Below, piece after piece: positions 47,040 to 58,150 of a stretch of DNA of 64,000 nt (its first letter is position 1; each line of letters opens with the position of its first letter). A model generated the notes under the pieces. The model did not search any database, had not been told where the DNA came from, and saw only the letters and a list, made by a program, of their open reading frames with translations. Source of the stretch: Piromyces finnis (lineage: Eukaryota > Neocallimastigomycota > Neocallimastigomycetes > Neocallimastigales > Neocallimastigaceae); the NCBI GenBank assembly GCA_002104945.1, contig MCFH01000003.1:1178001-1242000 (forward strand). Direction: 5' to 3'. The position numbers and the translations under genes were made by a program.

Positions 47040-47936
47040 TAATATTATAATTATATCTATTACATTTCAAAATATAAATATAACTCATTTATATTAACGA
47101 TATTATAAATGTTTTATATTAAACTTATTATTTAAATGCTTGTTATGCTTTAAATATATTTTAAAAAACTAATACGAATAAATGATTAATTGGTTTTAAA
47201 ACAAAAACTAAATAATATGAAAAAAATAAAAAGTTATATATATTTCATTAACTATAACTTATATAGAAAAAGATATATATATTTGTTAGAGATATTAATA
47301 ATAATATAAAGTGTAGCTTTAGCAAAAAATGGTTTAATTATATATATATAAAATATATAAAATGTTGGAATAATTATAAAATAGTTACATATATATATAT
47401 ATAAATTTATAAAATATAAAAATAATATATTCATATTTAAATGTTAACCTAAGAACTTTACATATAAATATTTGAAATAATAAAATTTTTGATAAACTTT
47501 TTTTAAAAAATTAAAAGAGTTATGTATAAGATAATAAAATAGTAAATAAAATAATTATTAAGGTAACTTTAGTTTTAAAACATTAAAAAAAATAATCTAT
47601 ATAAATTTATTTATACTATTGCATGCCTTTTATAATTAACTATGGAAATCAGATTTGATATAATTTGTACTAAATAAAAGAATTATAATAATACGAATTA
47701 AAATAATAATAATTCCAATGTATATTAGATATTAAAAAATACTATAATAAAGTTTAATAATATTTGAAACAATTATATATCAATTATTATTTAAATAGTT
47801 TTGTATTATTATAAAATATTGAATATTATTATTATTATTATTATATTTATTTTTAATATTTTAATTAATTAATTAATTATTTGTTTATTTAGTTATTTAT
47901 TCATCTTTTTTTTTTATTGTTTTAAAATATTATGAA
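47040..47936. other. AT-rich intergenic region
   Basis: Between the Cys-rich gene and the glycosylase-like gene, which converge here. No coding frame beyond chance; a minus-strand frame at 47252-47434 is Ile/Tyr-rich noise. Confidence 0.5.
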
Positions 47937-48560
47937 TTACCATTGAATAATAAATCCTAATTCAAAAGCGAGTTCACGTGCTTTACAGAAACATTTTGAA
48001 TTTTTAAACTTATCATATTCATAAATAGGATGTGGAGCTTCCACCACCGACGATTTAATTTCATTAATAGATTTTCGAACTGATATTGCTTTTGAACCAA
48101 ATAACATAAAAACAACAGGGTGATCATTTGAAATATATTGAACCAAATTATTAATAAATGGTTCCCATAACAAATGATAATGATAAGGCAAGGAATCAGC
48201 AATAGTTCGTGTAAAGCAAAAGTTACATAAAAATATTCCATTTGCTAGCCATTTATCTAAATGATGATTGTACGGTCGCTGAAAAGGAACTACTGTATTT
48301 TCCAAATTTTTGTAAATACGCTCCAGTAATAATGGTGGACTAGAATTTCTAGTTCCGAAGTCTATATCAGAAACATCACGGATATTTTTATACGGCATGT
48401 CACCTATCATTACAACTTTAATATCACTTAACTTGACATATTTAAAAATTCCAAATACATCTTCCAGTGGTGGTGTAAAATAAGTATTTTTCAACTGATT
48501 ATACATGTGCAATACCAACTTTGAATTTTTTATAAAGAAATCGTCCCAAGACATATACAT
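47937..48560 (-). CDS. Divergent uracil-DNA-glycosylase-fold protein, probably virus-derived and catalytically altered
   Basis: 207 residues from ATG 48560 (a second ATG at 48554 is as likely). The whole length follows family-1 uracil-DNA glycosylase: a PP..DVF.IFK block (30-40), the strand IKVVMIG (47-53), SSPPLLLERIYKNLE (73-87), LDKWLANGIFLCN (101-113, with the uracil-contacting Asn kept at 113), the W..F...LV..I helix (132-143), VVFMLFGSKA (149-158) and the final GFIIQW. Two motifs are off-consensus. The GQDPYH box reads GDMPYK, so Met55 replaces the catalytic Asp, and the HPSPLS box reads APHPIY, so its catalytic His appears lost. The family is housekeeping in cells, but this divergence, together with the RNA polymerase fragment 0.9 kb away, points to a large DNA virus (nucleocytoplasmic type). 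In such viruses a glycosylase-fold protein can serve replication without needing catalysis. Intact frame; expression unknown. Confidence 0.75.
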   Translation of the reverse strand: MYMSWDDFFIKNSKLVLHMYNQLKNTYFTPPLEDVFGIFKYVKLSDIKVVMIGDMPYKNIRDVSDIDFGTRNSSPPLLLERIYKNLENTVVPFQRPYNHHLDKWLANGIFLCNFCFTRTIADSLPYHYHLLWEPFINNLVQYISNDHPVVFMLFGSKAISVRKSINEIKSSVVEAPHPIYEYDKFKNSKCFCKARELAFELGFIIQW

Positions 48561-48569
48561 ATGTATCAA

Positions 48570-49499
48570 TACTAACTCTACGTTTACTTTTATTACTATC
48601 TACTGATTTATCAAAATTTACTAATATAAAATATATAATATATAAAATATACAATATATAATATATAAAATATATAATATATAATATACAATATATAATA
48701 TAAAATTTATTTATAAATATTGATGAGCTATTCTGAAATAATCAAAGTAATCAAAGTATTTCTAGAAATTGGTATTCCAGAATTAAATATTATATCTTTT
48801 GATTGACCAAAAAAAAAAAAAAGACTTTTCATTTATTATCATTTGATAGTGCAAAAGAATTATTAATATGTATGATTGGCTCTCATGTTTCTTACAAAAT
48901 ATAAATACTTTTCTTGATCGTATTTTTATACTGTTGAAAAATTTATTATACTGCAGTAAATATTAAGTTTAAAATTACTTTAAATATATTAAAAAGAAGG
49001 GTATATATGATTAATAAATATTATAAAAAATATATAAAAAATATTATAAATATTATATAAATAATATTATTTTTAAAAAAAAAATTATTAAAATCATAAT
49101 ATAAATATTGTAAGGTTTCAATTACAAGTGCAAGTTAATAAATTAATATATAATTATTTTTTTTAATAACGTTTCTTTTACTTTATTTTTTTTTTAAAAA
49201 ATTAAATTTATTAAATTTTATTAATACATTATAAATTTAAATATAAATAAATTATGTTTAATAAAGGATAAAATATATTTTATATTTAATTTTATTGAAT
49301 ATATTAAATATTATTGATTATTAAATATAAAATAAATAAATGGTACTGTTTAAATATTTTAGATGACTTAGATGCATAATAAACTATAATTTTATAATAA
49401 TAAATCTTTATATCAATTTATTACAAATTACAAATAAAAATCAAATAAAATTTTAAATTAAAATTTTTATTAATACAAAATATATATTTAATTAAATGT
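48570..49499. other. Spacer in the virus-like island, with a short coding relic
   Basis: Very AT-rich, with TATAATATATAAAATATA runs at 48620-48715. A plus-strand relic (48723-48903) is listed separately. Nothing else recognisable. Confidence 0.5.
48723..48903 (+). pseudogene. Short coding relic with a homopolymer frame change
   Basis: An ATG-started frame of 27 codons (48723-48803) stops at TGA 48804. After a 14-A run, another frame continues for about 27 protein-like codons to a TAA at 48901-48903. Composition is balanced (Ser, Glu, Leu, Cys, Met, Gly, His) and unlike the surrounding AT noise. No family recognised. It lies between the two virus-like genes and may be a third fragment of the same insertion. 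Confidence 0.3.
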
Positions 49500-50261
49500 C
49501 TATTTATTTTTTAATGACATTGAAAAAGCATATTCTAAAAATGAATCATCTATATCAGGAATATTTGTAGAAAAAGGATAATAATAGATTTCATCATTAT
49601 TATAGTCATGTACAAAACCTTCTTTATCTGTAATTAGATCTTCCATACTCTTGACCAGTTCTCTTTGCATATAACCAGTAGAAAAAGTATTGAGAGAAGT
49701 TGAAATAATACCAGCACGACCTGATTTAGAATGTATAAATAGTTCCTTTGCTGTAAGTCCTTCGGAATAGGAACTTTTAATATAACAACTCTGCAAAACG
49801 GCTTGAATTCCTACAGACATTAAAATTTGAATTACATTATCAATTTTTCCTTTCGAACCACTATTGACAATATTGGTTAAATTATTTTTAATGGATATAG
49901 ATAAATATTCTAATAGTGGGTAATTTTTTAAATAATACTTTCTTATTTCTCTTATCTCTTTACTGTCCTTGTCTTGAGAAAGAATTGACGAATCTAAATT
50001 TGGAAGTTGTATTGCCGATAAAGTGTCTGGAATTTTTTCTAAAATGGATGTAAACTCATTCTCAATGCCAGGGTCTGGTATACAATCAAAAATGGATATA
50101 CTTATGATGTGAAACAAATTGTATTCATGAACCATACGTTGTACATCCCACATAAATTTTAAATAAAAATCGTTACCGTAGTGTGTAATAGAATTTAATA
50201 ATACAGTTTGATTGGCACCATTAATAGTGTGAAGAAGAATATCACAATACTTTACTATCAT
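49500..50261 (-). pseudogene. Truncated DNA-dependent RNA polymerase largest-subunit fragment, virus-like
   Basis: 253-codon open frame from ATG 50261. Residues ~110-205 are recognisable as the central part of an RNA polymerase largest subunit. The segment NIVNSGSKGK.DNVIQ (130-145) matches the conserved SGSKG region, and GLTAKELFIHSKSGRAG (168-184) followed by ISTSLNTFSTGYMQRELVK (186-204) matches the funnel/bridge-helix region. The active-site Asp triad (upstream in a full subunit) and the C-terminal third are absent, so this is about a sixth of a normal protein. A stop lies eleven codons before the ATG. The core motifs are far more divergent than in any nuclear Pol I, II or III gene, which argues for viral origin (nucleocytoplasmic large DNA virus). 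Cytoplasmic linear plasmids also encode polymerases and are the main alternative. It is a fragment and should not be a working subunit. Confidence 0.78.
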
Positions 50262-50686
50262 TAATCCAATATTATCAATGGATCAATTGACCCTACTGTT
50301 TCAAATATTTGTAATAATTCACATCAATTCAACAAATATATATGTATATAAAACAAAATTAAAACGATATAAAAATATATAAATATATAAATATATAAAT
50401 ATATTTAAATTTTAATTTTTATTTATTTTTTAATAAAGTCGTAAAAGATATAAAAGATATATATTATAAATAATAGAAATAATAATAATAATAAAAAAAA
50501 TGTATTTTTTCTTTTCTTTTAAATATACAATTTTCTTTTTAATTAAAATAATAATAATAATAATAACAACAATAATAATATAAAAAAAAGGCTATGCTAT
50601 ATATATAATAACTTTATTATTATTATTATTATTATAGAATGGTAGGTTGTCATAGAACCATTTATTTTCGTTTTAAAACATAAAAC
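50262..50686. other. AT-rich spacer with microsatellites
   Basis: Between the RNA polymerase fragment and the end of the CstF-50 gene. It contains ATATAAATATAT runs and two short ATT/AAT trinucleotide tracts (near 50550 and 50615). No gene. Confidence 0.55.
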
Positions 50687-53042
50687 TTATATTTCAATAT
50701 TCCAGTAACGTGCTTTATTATCATCACTACAAGTTATAAAACCAGATTCTGTTGGTGAGGCAGCAACACAATGAACAACACCAGTTGGTCCTAGAATTTT
50801 TATTAATTGATAATATATAGAGCGTATTAATTTAAATATATTATAATTATATGTCTTTATAAAATCACTTATTTATTTTGTTATTTCATTATTAACCTGT
50901 CCATCTTTGAAGTAGATTTCCGGTTCTTGAATCCCAACAGACAATTGTGTTATTGGTTTCATCACTACTTAATACAAAATCTTCATTATAAGTAAAAGTA
51001 ATATTACAATTGGTTTTCTAGAAAAAAGGAAATATATATATATATATATAAAAGAAGATAATAATAATAGTAATATATATGCATAGCATAGAAAAATAGG
51101 TAAAAAAAAAAAAAAAAATAGAAAAGTTTTATTAATAAATAGTATTTATTTTTTAAATGTTAAAATTATATATATTTAATATTATTCAATAGAATAATTA
51201 TAATTTATATAAAATTTATTTAGTTTAGATATATCAATTTTTTTTTTCTTTATAATTACCATTTGAAGAGCACCTTCATACTTTTGAACAACTTTACCAG
51301 AGGACATATCCCATAATCTACCAATGGAATCTTTACCATTGGATAATAAATATTTCGAATTACGTGAAAATTTGACAGAACTAACACTTGCACCACCATG
51401 GGCTATTTATAAATATAGGTGTAATATATATAAATCATTATAATTAGAATTTATTAAAAAAAAACAATTCTATTTTTTAAAAATTTATTTTGTAATATTT
51501 AATATATAGATATAAATGGTAGAATATCCAAGTATATATAAACTATTTATCTATCCATTTGAAATTTTAGGTTACCTTGTTCAATAGTATTTACACATTG
51601 ACCACTAACACCATCATAAATTTTAATGGAACCATCATCACTACATGTAACTTTATATAAAAAGAATTATAAAAAGAATAAATTATTAAACTTGTTCTTT
51701 TTTTTTTTTTTTTTTTTGTCTTGATACTATAATAATAATATTTATATATAATGTATAATCTATACCAAATATATTTCCTTGTGGGGCGTAATTAACCTTT
51801 TATATATATTTTTAATTTTTAAATAATAATTAATAATGTGAATATGTATAAAATTATATGTTCTATTTTTTTTTTTGTATAGATGTCAAATTTACTTGAT
51901 TAATTCTAGCTTTATGATAATCATTTGGATTTGGTGGTATATAACATTGGAAGGATTTTACATCGTAAATACGAACAGCTGGATGATCAGATCCTAATTA
52001 TTTATAAATGAAAAAATAACAAAAAAAAAAAAAAAAAAAAAAAAACATATGATTATTAATATGAGAAAACAATTCTAATAATGTCAACAATAGTTATATA
52101 TAACAGTGGTAATGGCTATGGATTTTTTTTTTTAACTATGACTATTATTATTATTATTATTATTATTATAATTATTATTATTATAATTATATTATTAAAT
52201 TTTGTTTTAACTTTACCTGCTAAGATAAAATCACCAGAAGGATGGAAACAAATAGATCGTACAGGATATGAATCCTATGATAAATTAAATAACATGAATA
52301 AATAGTTATTATTTTTATTCTTATTCTGTTTTTTATAGTCCTTTTTTATAATTTTTATTTTTTTTTTTTTCTATCATAAATAATTTATTAAGAATGAAAA
52401 AAAAAAAAAAAAAAAAAAAAACTTACTTGAAGATATCTAAAGGAACGTTTAACAGAAGGTTTTTGTAAATCATAAATTTTTATACTTTTATCTTCTGATG
52501 CAGAAGCTAGTGCCAAACCTCCTGGATGCCAACTAATATCAGTAACTGTAGAAACATGATCATAAAGAGTACGAATAACCGGTTTTTCTTCATCTGTTCT
52601 CATATTCATTTTGGCAACATCTAATACTTTAAGAGAAGTATCTGCACTACCAGTAGCAATGTATTTACCATCTTGACTGTAAACGGCAACTCTACAACTA
52701 GCCTTATGAGAAGTAGTATATAAAGTGGAGTAACTTGGTGCAACCTTTGATGCTATATTATACAATAAATAAATAAAAAAAATATTTTAAAATAAACATT
52801 TAATGTATTTTTATTTCAATAATAACAACAATAACAACAACATCAATTATTGAATAAAAAATAAAAAAAGAAAAACTTTTTTTTTTTTTTTTTTTTTAAA
52901 AAAAGAAACTATAAATATATATTATCATATTTTCAACTAACTATATTTGGTATCAGGTTCAATATTTAAACAACGATCTTCTTCTTCTTCTTCACCATCT
53001 TCTTCATCAGCAGCACTTGGATGAATATCTTCATTTACTGTG

Positions 53043-53140
<98 letters not shown>

Positions 53141-53762
53141 TGATATAAAAAATTATTATATTTATACCAATTTTTGTTAGGAATAGACTATATAAGTTCA
53201 ATTTTTAATATATTATTAATTGAATGATATTTACTTGTTTCTGCTTTGGTACCTAAATATAATAATTCTGCAAGTCTATATTATTCATTTTTTTCAAAAA
53301 AAAAAAAAAAAAAAAAAAAACATTTTTTTTTTTAATATTGAATATACTTGAAATTTATTTTTTTTAATCATAAATTTTCAAAACAATATAAAAGCTTTTA
53401 TTTCTGTATTTATGATTTTTATACGATTATACAATAATGATATCAACTATGTATACCTTGAAGATGCTGAATAAGATGGTGTTATATTAGTGCTTTCTGC
53501 AATGACTGATGCTGCATTGTCTAAATCATAGTATTGTAATTGACTTTTTTTTTTTTATAAATAAAAATAAAATTGTAATAAATAAAATAAATTTTGTTAA
53601 TGTTACGAATGGATAGATGATAGATGAATGGAATTGGAATATATATATATAACGATAAGAAGATTGAAGATTTATATATATATATTACCTAATGATTAAT
53701 TGTAAAACTTCTTCTTTTTCTAAAGTATTTGGAGTTTCTTGTTCTTCAACGTCTTCCATCAT
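50687..53762 (-). CDS. CSTF1: Cleavage stimulation factor subunit 1 (CstF-50), WD40 protein
   Basis: Twelve exons on the minus strand: 53762-53689, 53543-53457, 53275-53235, 53037-52942, 52752-52427, 52274-52217, 51993-51896, 51796-51766, 51650-51576, 51402-51260, 51017-50897 and 50790-50687. They total 417 residues and every junction keeps frame. The N-terminal ~60 residues match the CstF-50 dimerisation region (LEKEEVLQLII..LQYYD); an acidic stretch follows, then about six or seven WD40 repeats. Diagnostic blocks are TTSHKASCRVAVYSQDGKYIATGSAD, HPVAR-like PVIRTLYDHVSTVTDISWHP, KPSVKRSFRYLQ, IKIYDGVSGQC and GFITCSDDNKARYWN at the end. The length is close to the animal protein (~430). It acts in the nuclear cleavage and polyadenylation machinery. 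Exon 4 is preceded directly by a long TTA repeat in intron 3. Confidence 0.94.
53042..53141. repeat. (TAA)33 microsatellite inside CstF-50 intron 3
   Basis: An almost pure trinucleotide run of about 100 bp. On the coding strand it is (TTA)n ending only a few bases before the CAG acceptor of exon 4. Confidence 0.93.
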
Positions 53763-55620
53763 TTTAGAATATATGTCTTTATTTATTTAAAATTTTAAAT
53801 ATTTTTTTAATAATTTTTATTAATTGAAATTTGAAATCCTGTCTTTTACTTTGTATACTGATATTTTTTCTTTACTTTTTTTTTTTTTAATTATTGTATA
53901 TACACATATATAAATAAAATAGAATATTATAAATAAGGAATATAATTAGTTATATATCAATGGATTTTATTTTTATTTTTATTTTTATTTTTATTTTTAT
54001 TTTTTCAATAAAAAGTTATTGTATATAATGTAAATTTTAATAATATTTAATAACATTTGTAGTAACGATATAAAAATATTAATAATATTTATTGATAAGA
54101 AATGCTATATACAATATCTCTTCTTTACTTTTTTTTTTTTTTTCTTTCTTTTCTTTTTAATAATAAAAATGATTTACCATACATCATTAATTGTATTACA
54201 AATGACAAAACAAACAAAATAAAATAAAGCAAATTAAAATATTTTAAATATTATTATCATTAAATGTGTATAATACCATTAAAATGTTCAAGTTCTATTT
54301 TTTGTTTTCTTTTTTAAATATCTAACATAATTTACATATAATTAAAAGTAGTATTAAAATTGGAAAGAAAAAAAAAATATTGAAATTTGATTTTGAATTT
54401 CAAATTTAGAATTGAGATTTCAAATTAAATTTTATTTTTTATAAATTAACTTGTATAGTTTGTTTTGATTATATAATTTTCTTTATTTATTTATTTTCTA
54501 ATCCTATTATATATCCTTATTTTAAATTAACTTTTCTTTTTTTTTTTTTTTATACATAAAAGAAAAAAAAAAAAAAAAAAGAAGAATAAAGATTCTTCTA
54601 CCAATTAAAAAAATAGGAAATTCAAAAAAAAAAAAGAAAATTTAATTTTTACATCTTTATATATATTTATGCAATATTGTTTAGTTTTTTGTATAGATAA
54701 AGAAAAATGCAATATTTACTTATACTTCACAATAAAATAAAGGTATAAAGTTGAATTTGTATAATACAGTATTAAGATATGATATATTTCTTATAATTTA
54801 TTATTATTATAAATAATTGAATATATAATATAAAATGATATGATATGAAATTGTTATTATATAAATATTATTTTGCTTTTTATTTAATTGTTATTAAATG
54901 TGTCTTTATTAAATTATGCTTTTTTTTTTTTTTCTTCTTCTTTTAATAATAAATTTCAAAATTAACAATTATTTTGATAATATAAATAAAAAATATATTA
55001 ATAGTATAATTTCTTTTTTCTTATATAATATTTTAATTTTTTTTTAAAAAAAACCCAATCATATAATATTAAAAATTTAATTATTTCTTTATTTATAATA
55101 ATTAAATATTTTTTTTTTTTTTTTTAATAATTATTGTCAATTACTTTGGAAAAAAGGTAGAGTAGAATAAGAAGTGCTTTTTATTTTTATTTTAATACAA
55201 ATATACTGATTGTTAAAACTAATCATGCATATTTGTATTTTCAACTATAAAGTAGTGATAAGAATATTAAATATAAATTAAGAATTTATTTATTTTTCTA
55301 TATTATAAAATAAAAATTCTAAAATATCTAATTTCTTTAAATTCTTTTTTATATTTTATAATAAAATGTATCTATTTTTATATTATATCGTTTAATTATA
55401 CATATATTAATTAAATATCAAAAATGAAATAAATTTACATTATTATAACTGAATATAAAAACAATATTCTAATACAAATTATTATAAAAACCCTCTAAAT
55501 TCATATAAAAATATTTCAAATTTTCAAATTTTGATGACTACTAATAATTAATTTAATTAATGTAAATATGAATTTACACCTTTCCCCCCTCTTTCCACAT
55601 TACAGTAAATCATAAAGAAA
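53763..55620. other. AT-rich divergent spacer
   Basis: Promoter side of both CstF-50 (-) and the ITPase gene (+). It has many T and A tracts (54129-54142, 54537-54580, 55107-55126) and a TTTTTA repeat at 53961-54003. No gene. The 40 bp just before the ITPase ATG is unusually C-rich (ACACCTTTCCCCCCTCTTTCC), probably the initiator or 5' UTR. Confidence 0.55.
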
Positions 55621-56223
55621 ATGGGTAAGGAAGAAACCAAAACTGTTGAAGCTCCAGCTACTGAAAAGAAAGATATTGTTTTTGTTACTGGTAACATTAA
55701 CAAATTAAAGGAAGTCAATGCTATTCTTGATCTTGACAAACCACTTAAAAATCAAAAAATTGATTTACCAGAACTTCAAGGTCCATCTACTCAATATATT
55801 GCAACCCAAAAATGTCTTGAAGCCGCTAGAAGAGTTAATGGTCCAGTTTTAACTGAAGATACTTCTCTTCACTTTAACTCATTAAAGGGTCTTCCAGGAC
55901 CATACATTAAATGGTTCTTACAAGAATTAGGTCACAATGGTTTAAATGATATTTTAGCTGCTTATGAAGATAAATCTGCTTATGCTTTATGTACTTTTGC
56001 TTATTGTGAAGGTCCAGGAAAGGAAGTTCAACTTTTTGAAGGTAAAACTAATGGTAAAATTGTTATGCCACGTGGTCCAACTGATTTTGGTTGGGATCCA
56101 ATTTTCCAACCAGAGGGTTTTGAACAAACCTATGCTGAAATGCCAAAATCTATGAAAAATACAATTTCTCATCGTTACAAGGCCTTAGAAAAAGTTAAGA
56201 AGTTCTTAAAAACTTTAGACTAA
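55621..56223 (+). CDS. HAM1: Inosine triphosphate pyrophosphatase (HAM1/ITPA family)
   Basis: Intronless, 200 residues, the usual size for the family. The enzyme hydrolyses ITP, dITP and XTP to the monophosphates and keeps deaminated purines out of DNA and RNA. Seen in the sequence: [16 protein letters not shown] (nucleotide-binding start), [25 protein letters not shown], the [16 protein letters not shown] block and the closing [10 protein letters not shown] charged 17-residue N-terminal extension precedes the fold; it does not look like a targeting peptide, so a cytosolic location is expected. It uses more C-ending codons than its surroundings, as the highly expressed reductoisomerase genes do. 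It stands alone with ~1.9 kb of gene-free DNA on each side. Confidence 0.96.
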   Translation: MGKEETKTVEAPATEKKDIVFVTGNINKLKEVNAILDLDKPLKNQKIDLPELQGPSTQYIATQKCLEAARRVNGPVLTEDTSLHFNSLKGLPGPYIKWFLQELGHNGLNDILAAYEDKSAYALCTFAYCEGPGKEVQLFEGKTNGKIVMPRGPTDFGWDPIFQPEGFEQTYAEMPKSMKNTISHRYKALEKVKKFLKTLD

Positions 56224-58150
56224 AAAAAAAAAAAGATGGGAAGAAGCTTTGAAATTATCTTTATGATAACTCTCAATATATTCTTATTAATTTATGAAAT
56301 AACTATCATTATATAAATAACATTATTTTTAAAATAATTCATATAACGATATTTTTTTTTTTTTTTATTTTCAATAAGTATTAAATATATCTATATCGGT
56401 AAGGCTATTAATTAAAATATCTGTAATTAATTTAATAAAATAAAAATTAAAAATAATATGTTAAAAGAAAAATAATTTTAAATATAAAAGGATAAATATT
56501 ATTAGTATTTTTATAGATTTTATTAAAAATACTTTTTATTTCAGATCGATCATTAAGAAATATTTTTAAAATTGGTATTGCATTACTTAGTTATGGTAAT
56601 GATAATAATAATAATATATTTTATTTTGTTTTAATGCTAAAAAATAGTTAAAGTAAAATGAAAAGTCATTGTGTTATTTGTATATTTTATATCAATAATA
56701 ATTATATGATATAATTTGTTTTAGATAATCAATAACCTATTTTATTTATTTATTTAATTATTATTATTATTTTTTTTTATAAAAGATTTAAAATTTTTTT
56801 AATATATTATAACTTAAAAGTTTCTTTAAAGTTTTCATTTTTTCTTACATATATATAACATTGCACTTTAATAATTATTATTATTTTTAATATATTATAT
56901 AAAATTTGTATACTTTGTATATATTATAGATACAATAATGAATTAATGAATTAATGTTAACATATATTTAGTATTTTAGATTTAAACTTATAAATTAATA
57001 TTATTGTTTTTTATAATAAAAAAAATGTAATTTATTATGGAGTTTGGCGTGTGATAATATACTGTAAATGATTAAAAATTAATATCTGAGAAAAATATAA
57101 AGAAAAACATTATTAAAAAAAACATGTTCCTTAATAATAAAAAAAATATCCAAATAAATATTAATAAAATGTATATAAGGAATATAAAAGTCTATGGTTT
57201 CAACATCAATAAGATGCTTGAAAATAATAAAAAAAATATTATGTTAATAACTAAAAAACGTATACTTTTACAAAAGTCAATTCTGGTCAATGATTAATGC
57301 ATAATAAAATCGTTATTTCCAATCTAAACATTGTTTAAAATGATTGTAAAAGAAATTAAAAAAAAAAAACCTTTTTGTAATTTTAAAAAAATATAAATTA
57401 TATTTAGAAAAGCAAAAAAAAAGAAAAAAAAAAAAACGGGAACGGGAAAAAGGATAATACTAAAGATTATACAATATTAAAAATTTTAGAAATAATTCAT
57501 ATGGTCAGCTAAATGTAAAACTATTATTTTTCACTCTATTATTTACTATTTTAGTATTTATTAAAGTATAAAATCAATTATTAATATTTTAATAAATAAA
57601 GTTTTTTAATATTCCGCTTTGACTAATAGGAATTTTATTATTGTATTAATATATTGTATGTTATCAATAGTTGAATTAGGATATTTCTTAATAGATTTCA
57701 ATATATTAATATATATTTAATTATATTTATAATTATTAAACTTTTAAACTATAAATTCTATTTATTATATAAATGTAAATGAATTTGAAATATTTTCCTT
57801 ATAGTTTATAATTTTATATTAAATAAACTTTAATATTGTTCCATAAAGCAATTATTATTAATATTTTTATAATTAATAATGTTTTAAAAAATTTCCTTTT
57901 TAATTAAACTTAAATTAATTTTTATTAAAAATCTCCATAGATAAGGAAGAATTTATAATATATTTATAGGTTATAGGTTATGAAAAATCCATATAAATAT
58001 CAAAAAGTTTTTCAAAAATATATTTTTTTTTTATTAAATTATAAATATATTTTTTGATAAAATATATTAACTTAAAAAAAAAAACAATAAAAAAAAAAAA
58101 GAAAATTAAATATATATATATATATTTTTTTTTATTAAAAACAAAACAAG
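56224..58150. other. AT-rich intergenic region
   Basis: Between the ITPase and the GH5 cellulase, same direction. No exon, tRNA or repeat array recognised; A/T runs are frequent. A poly-A-rich stretch just before the cellulase ATG (58073-58105) is its probable 5' flank. Confidence 0.5.

Noticed and set aside
52081-52305. 74-codon plus-strand frame
   Set aside because: An ATT microsatellite plus antisense of CstF-50 exon 6.
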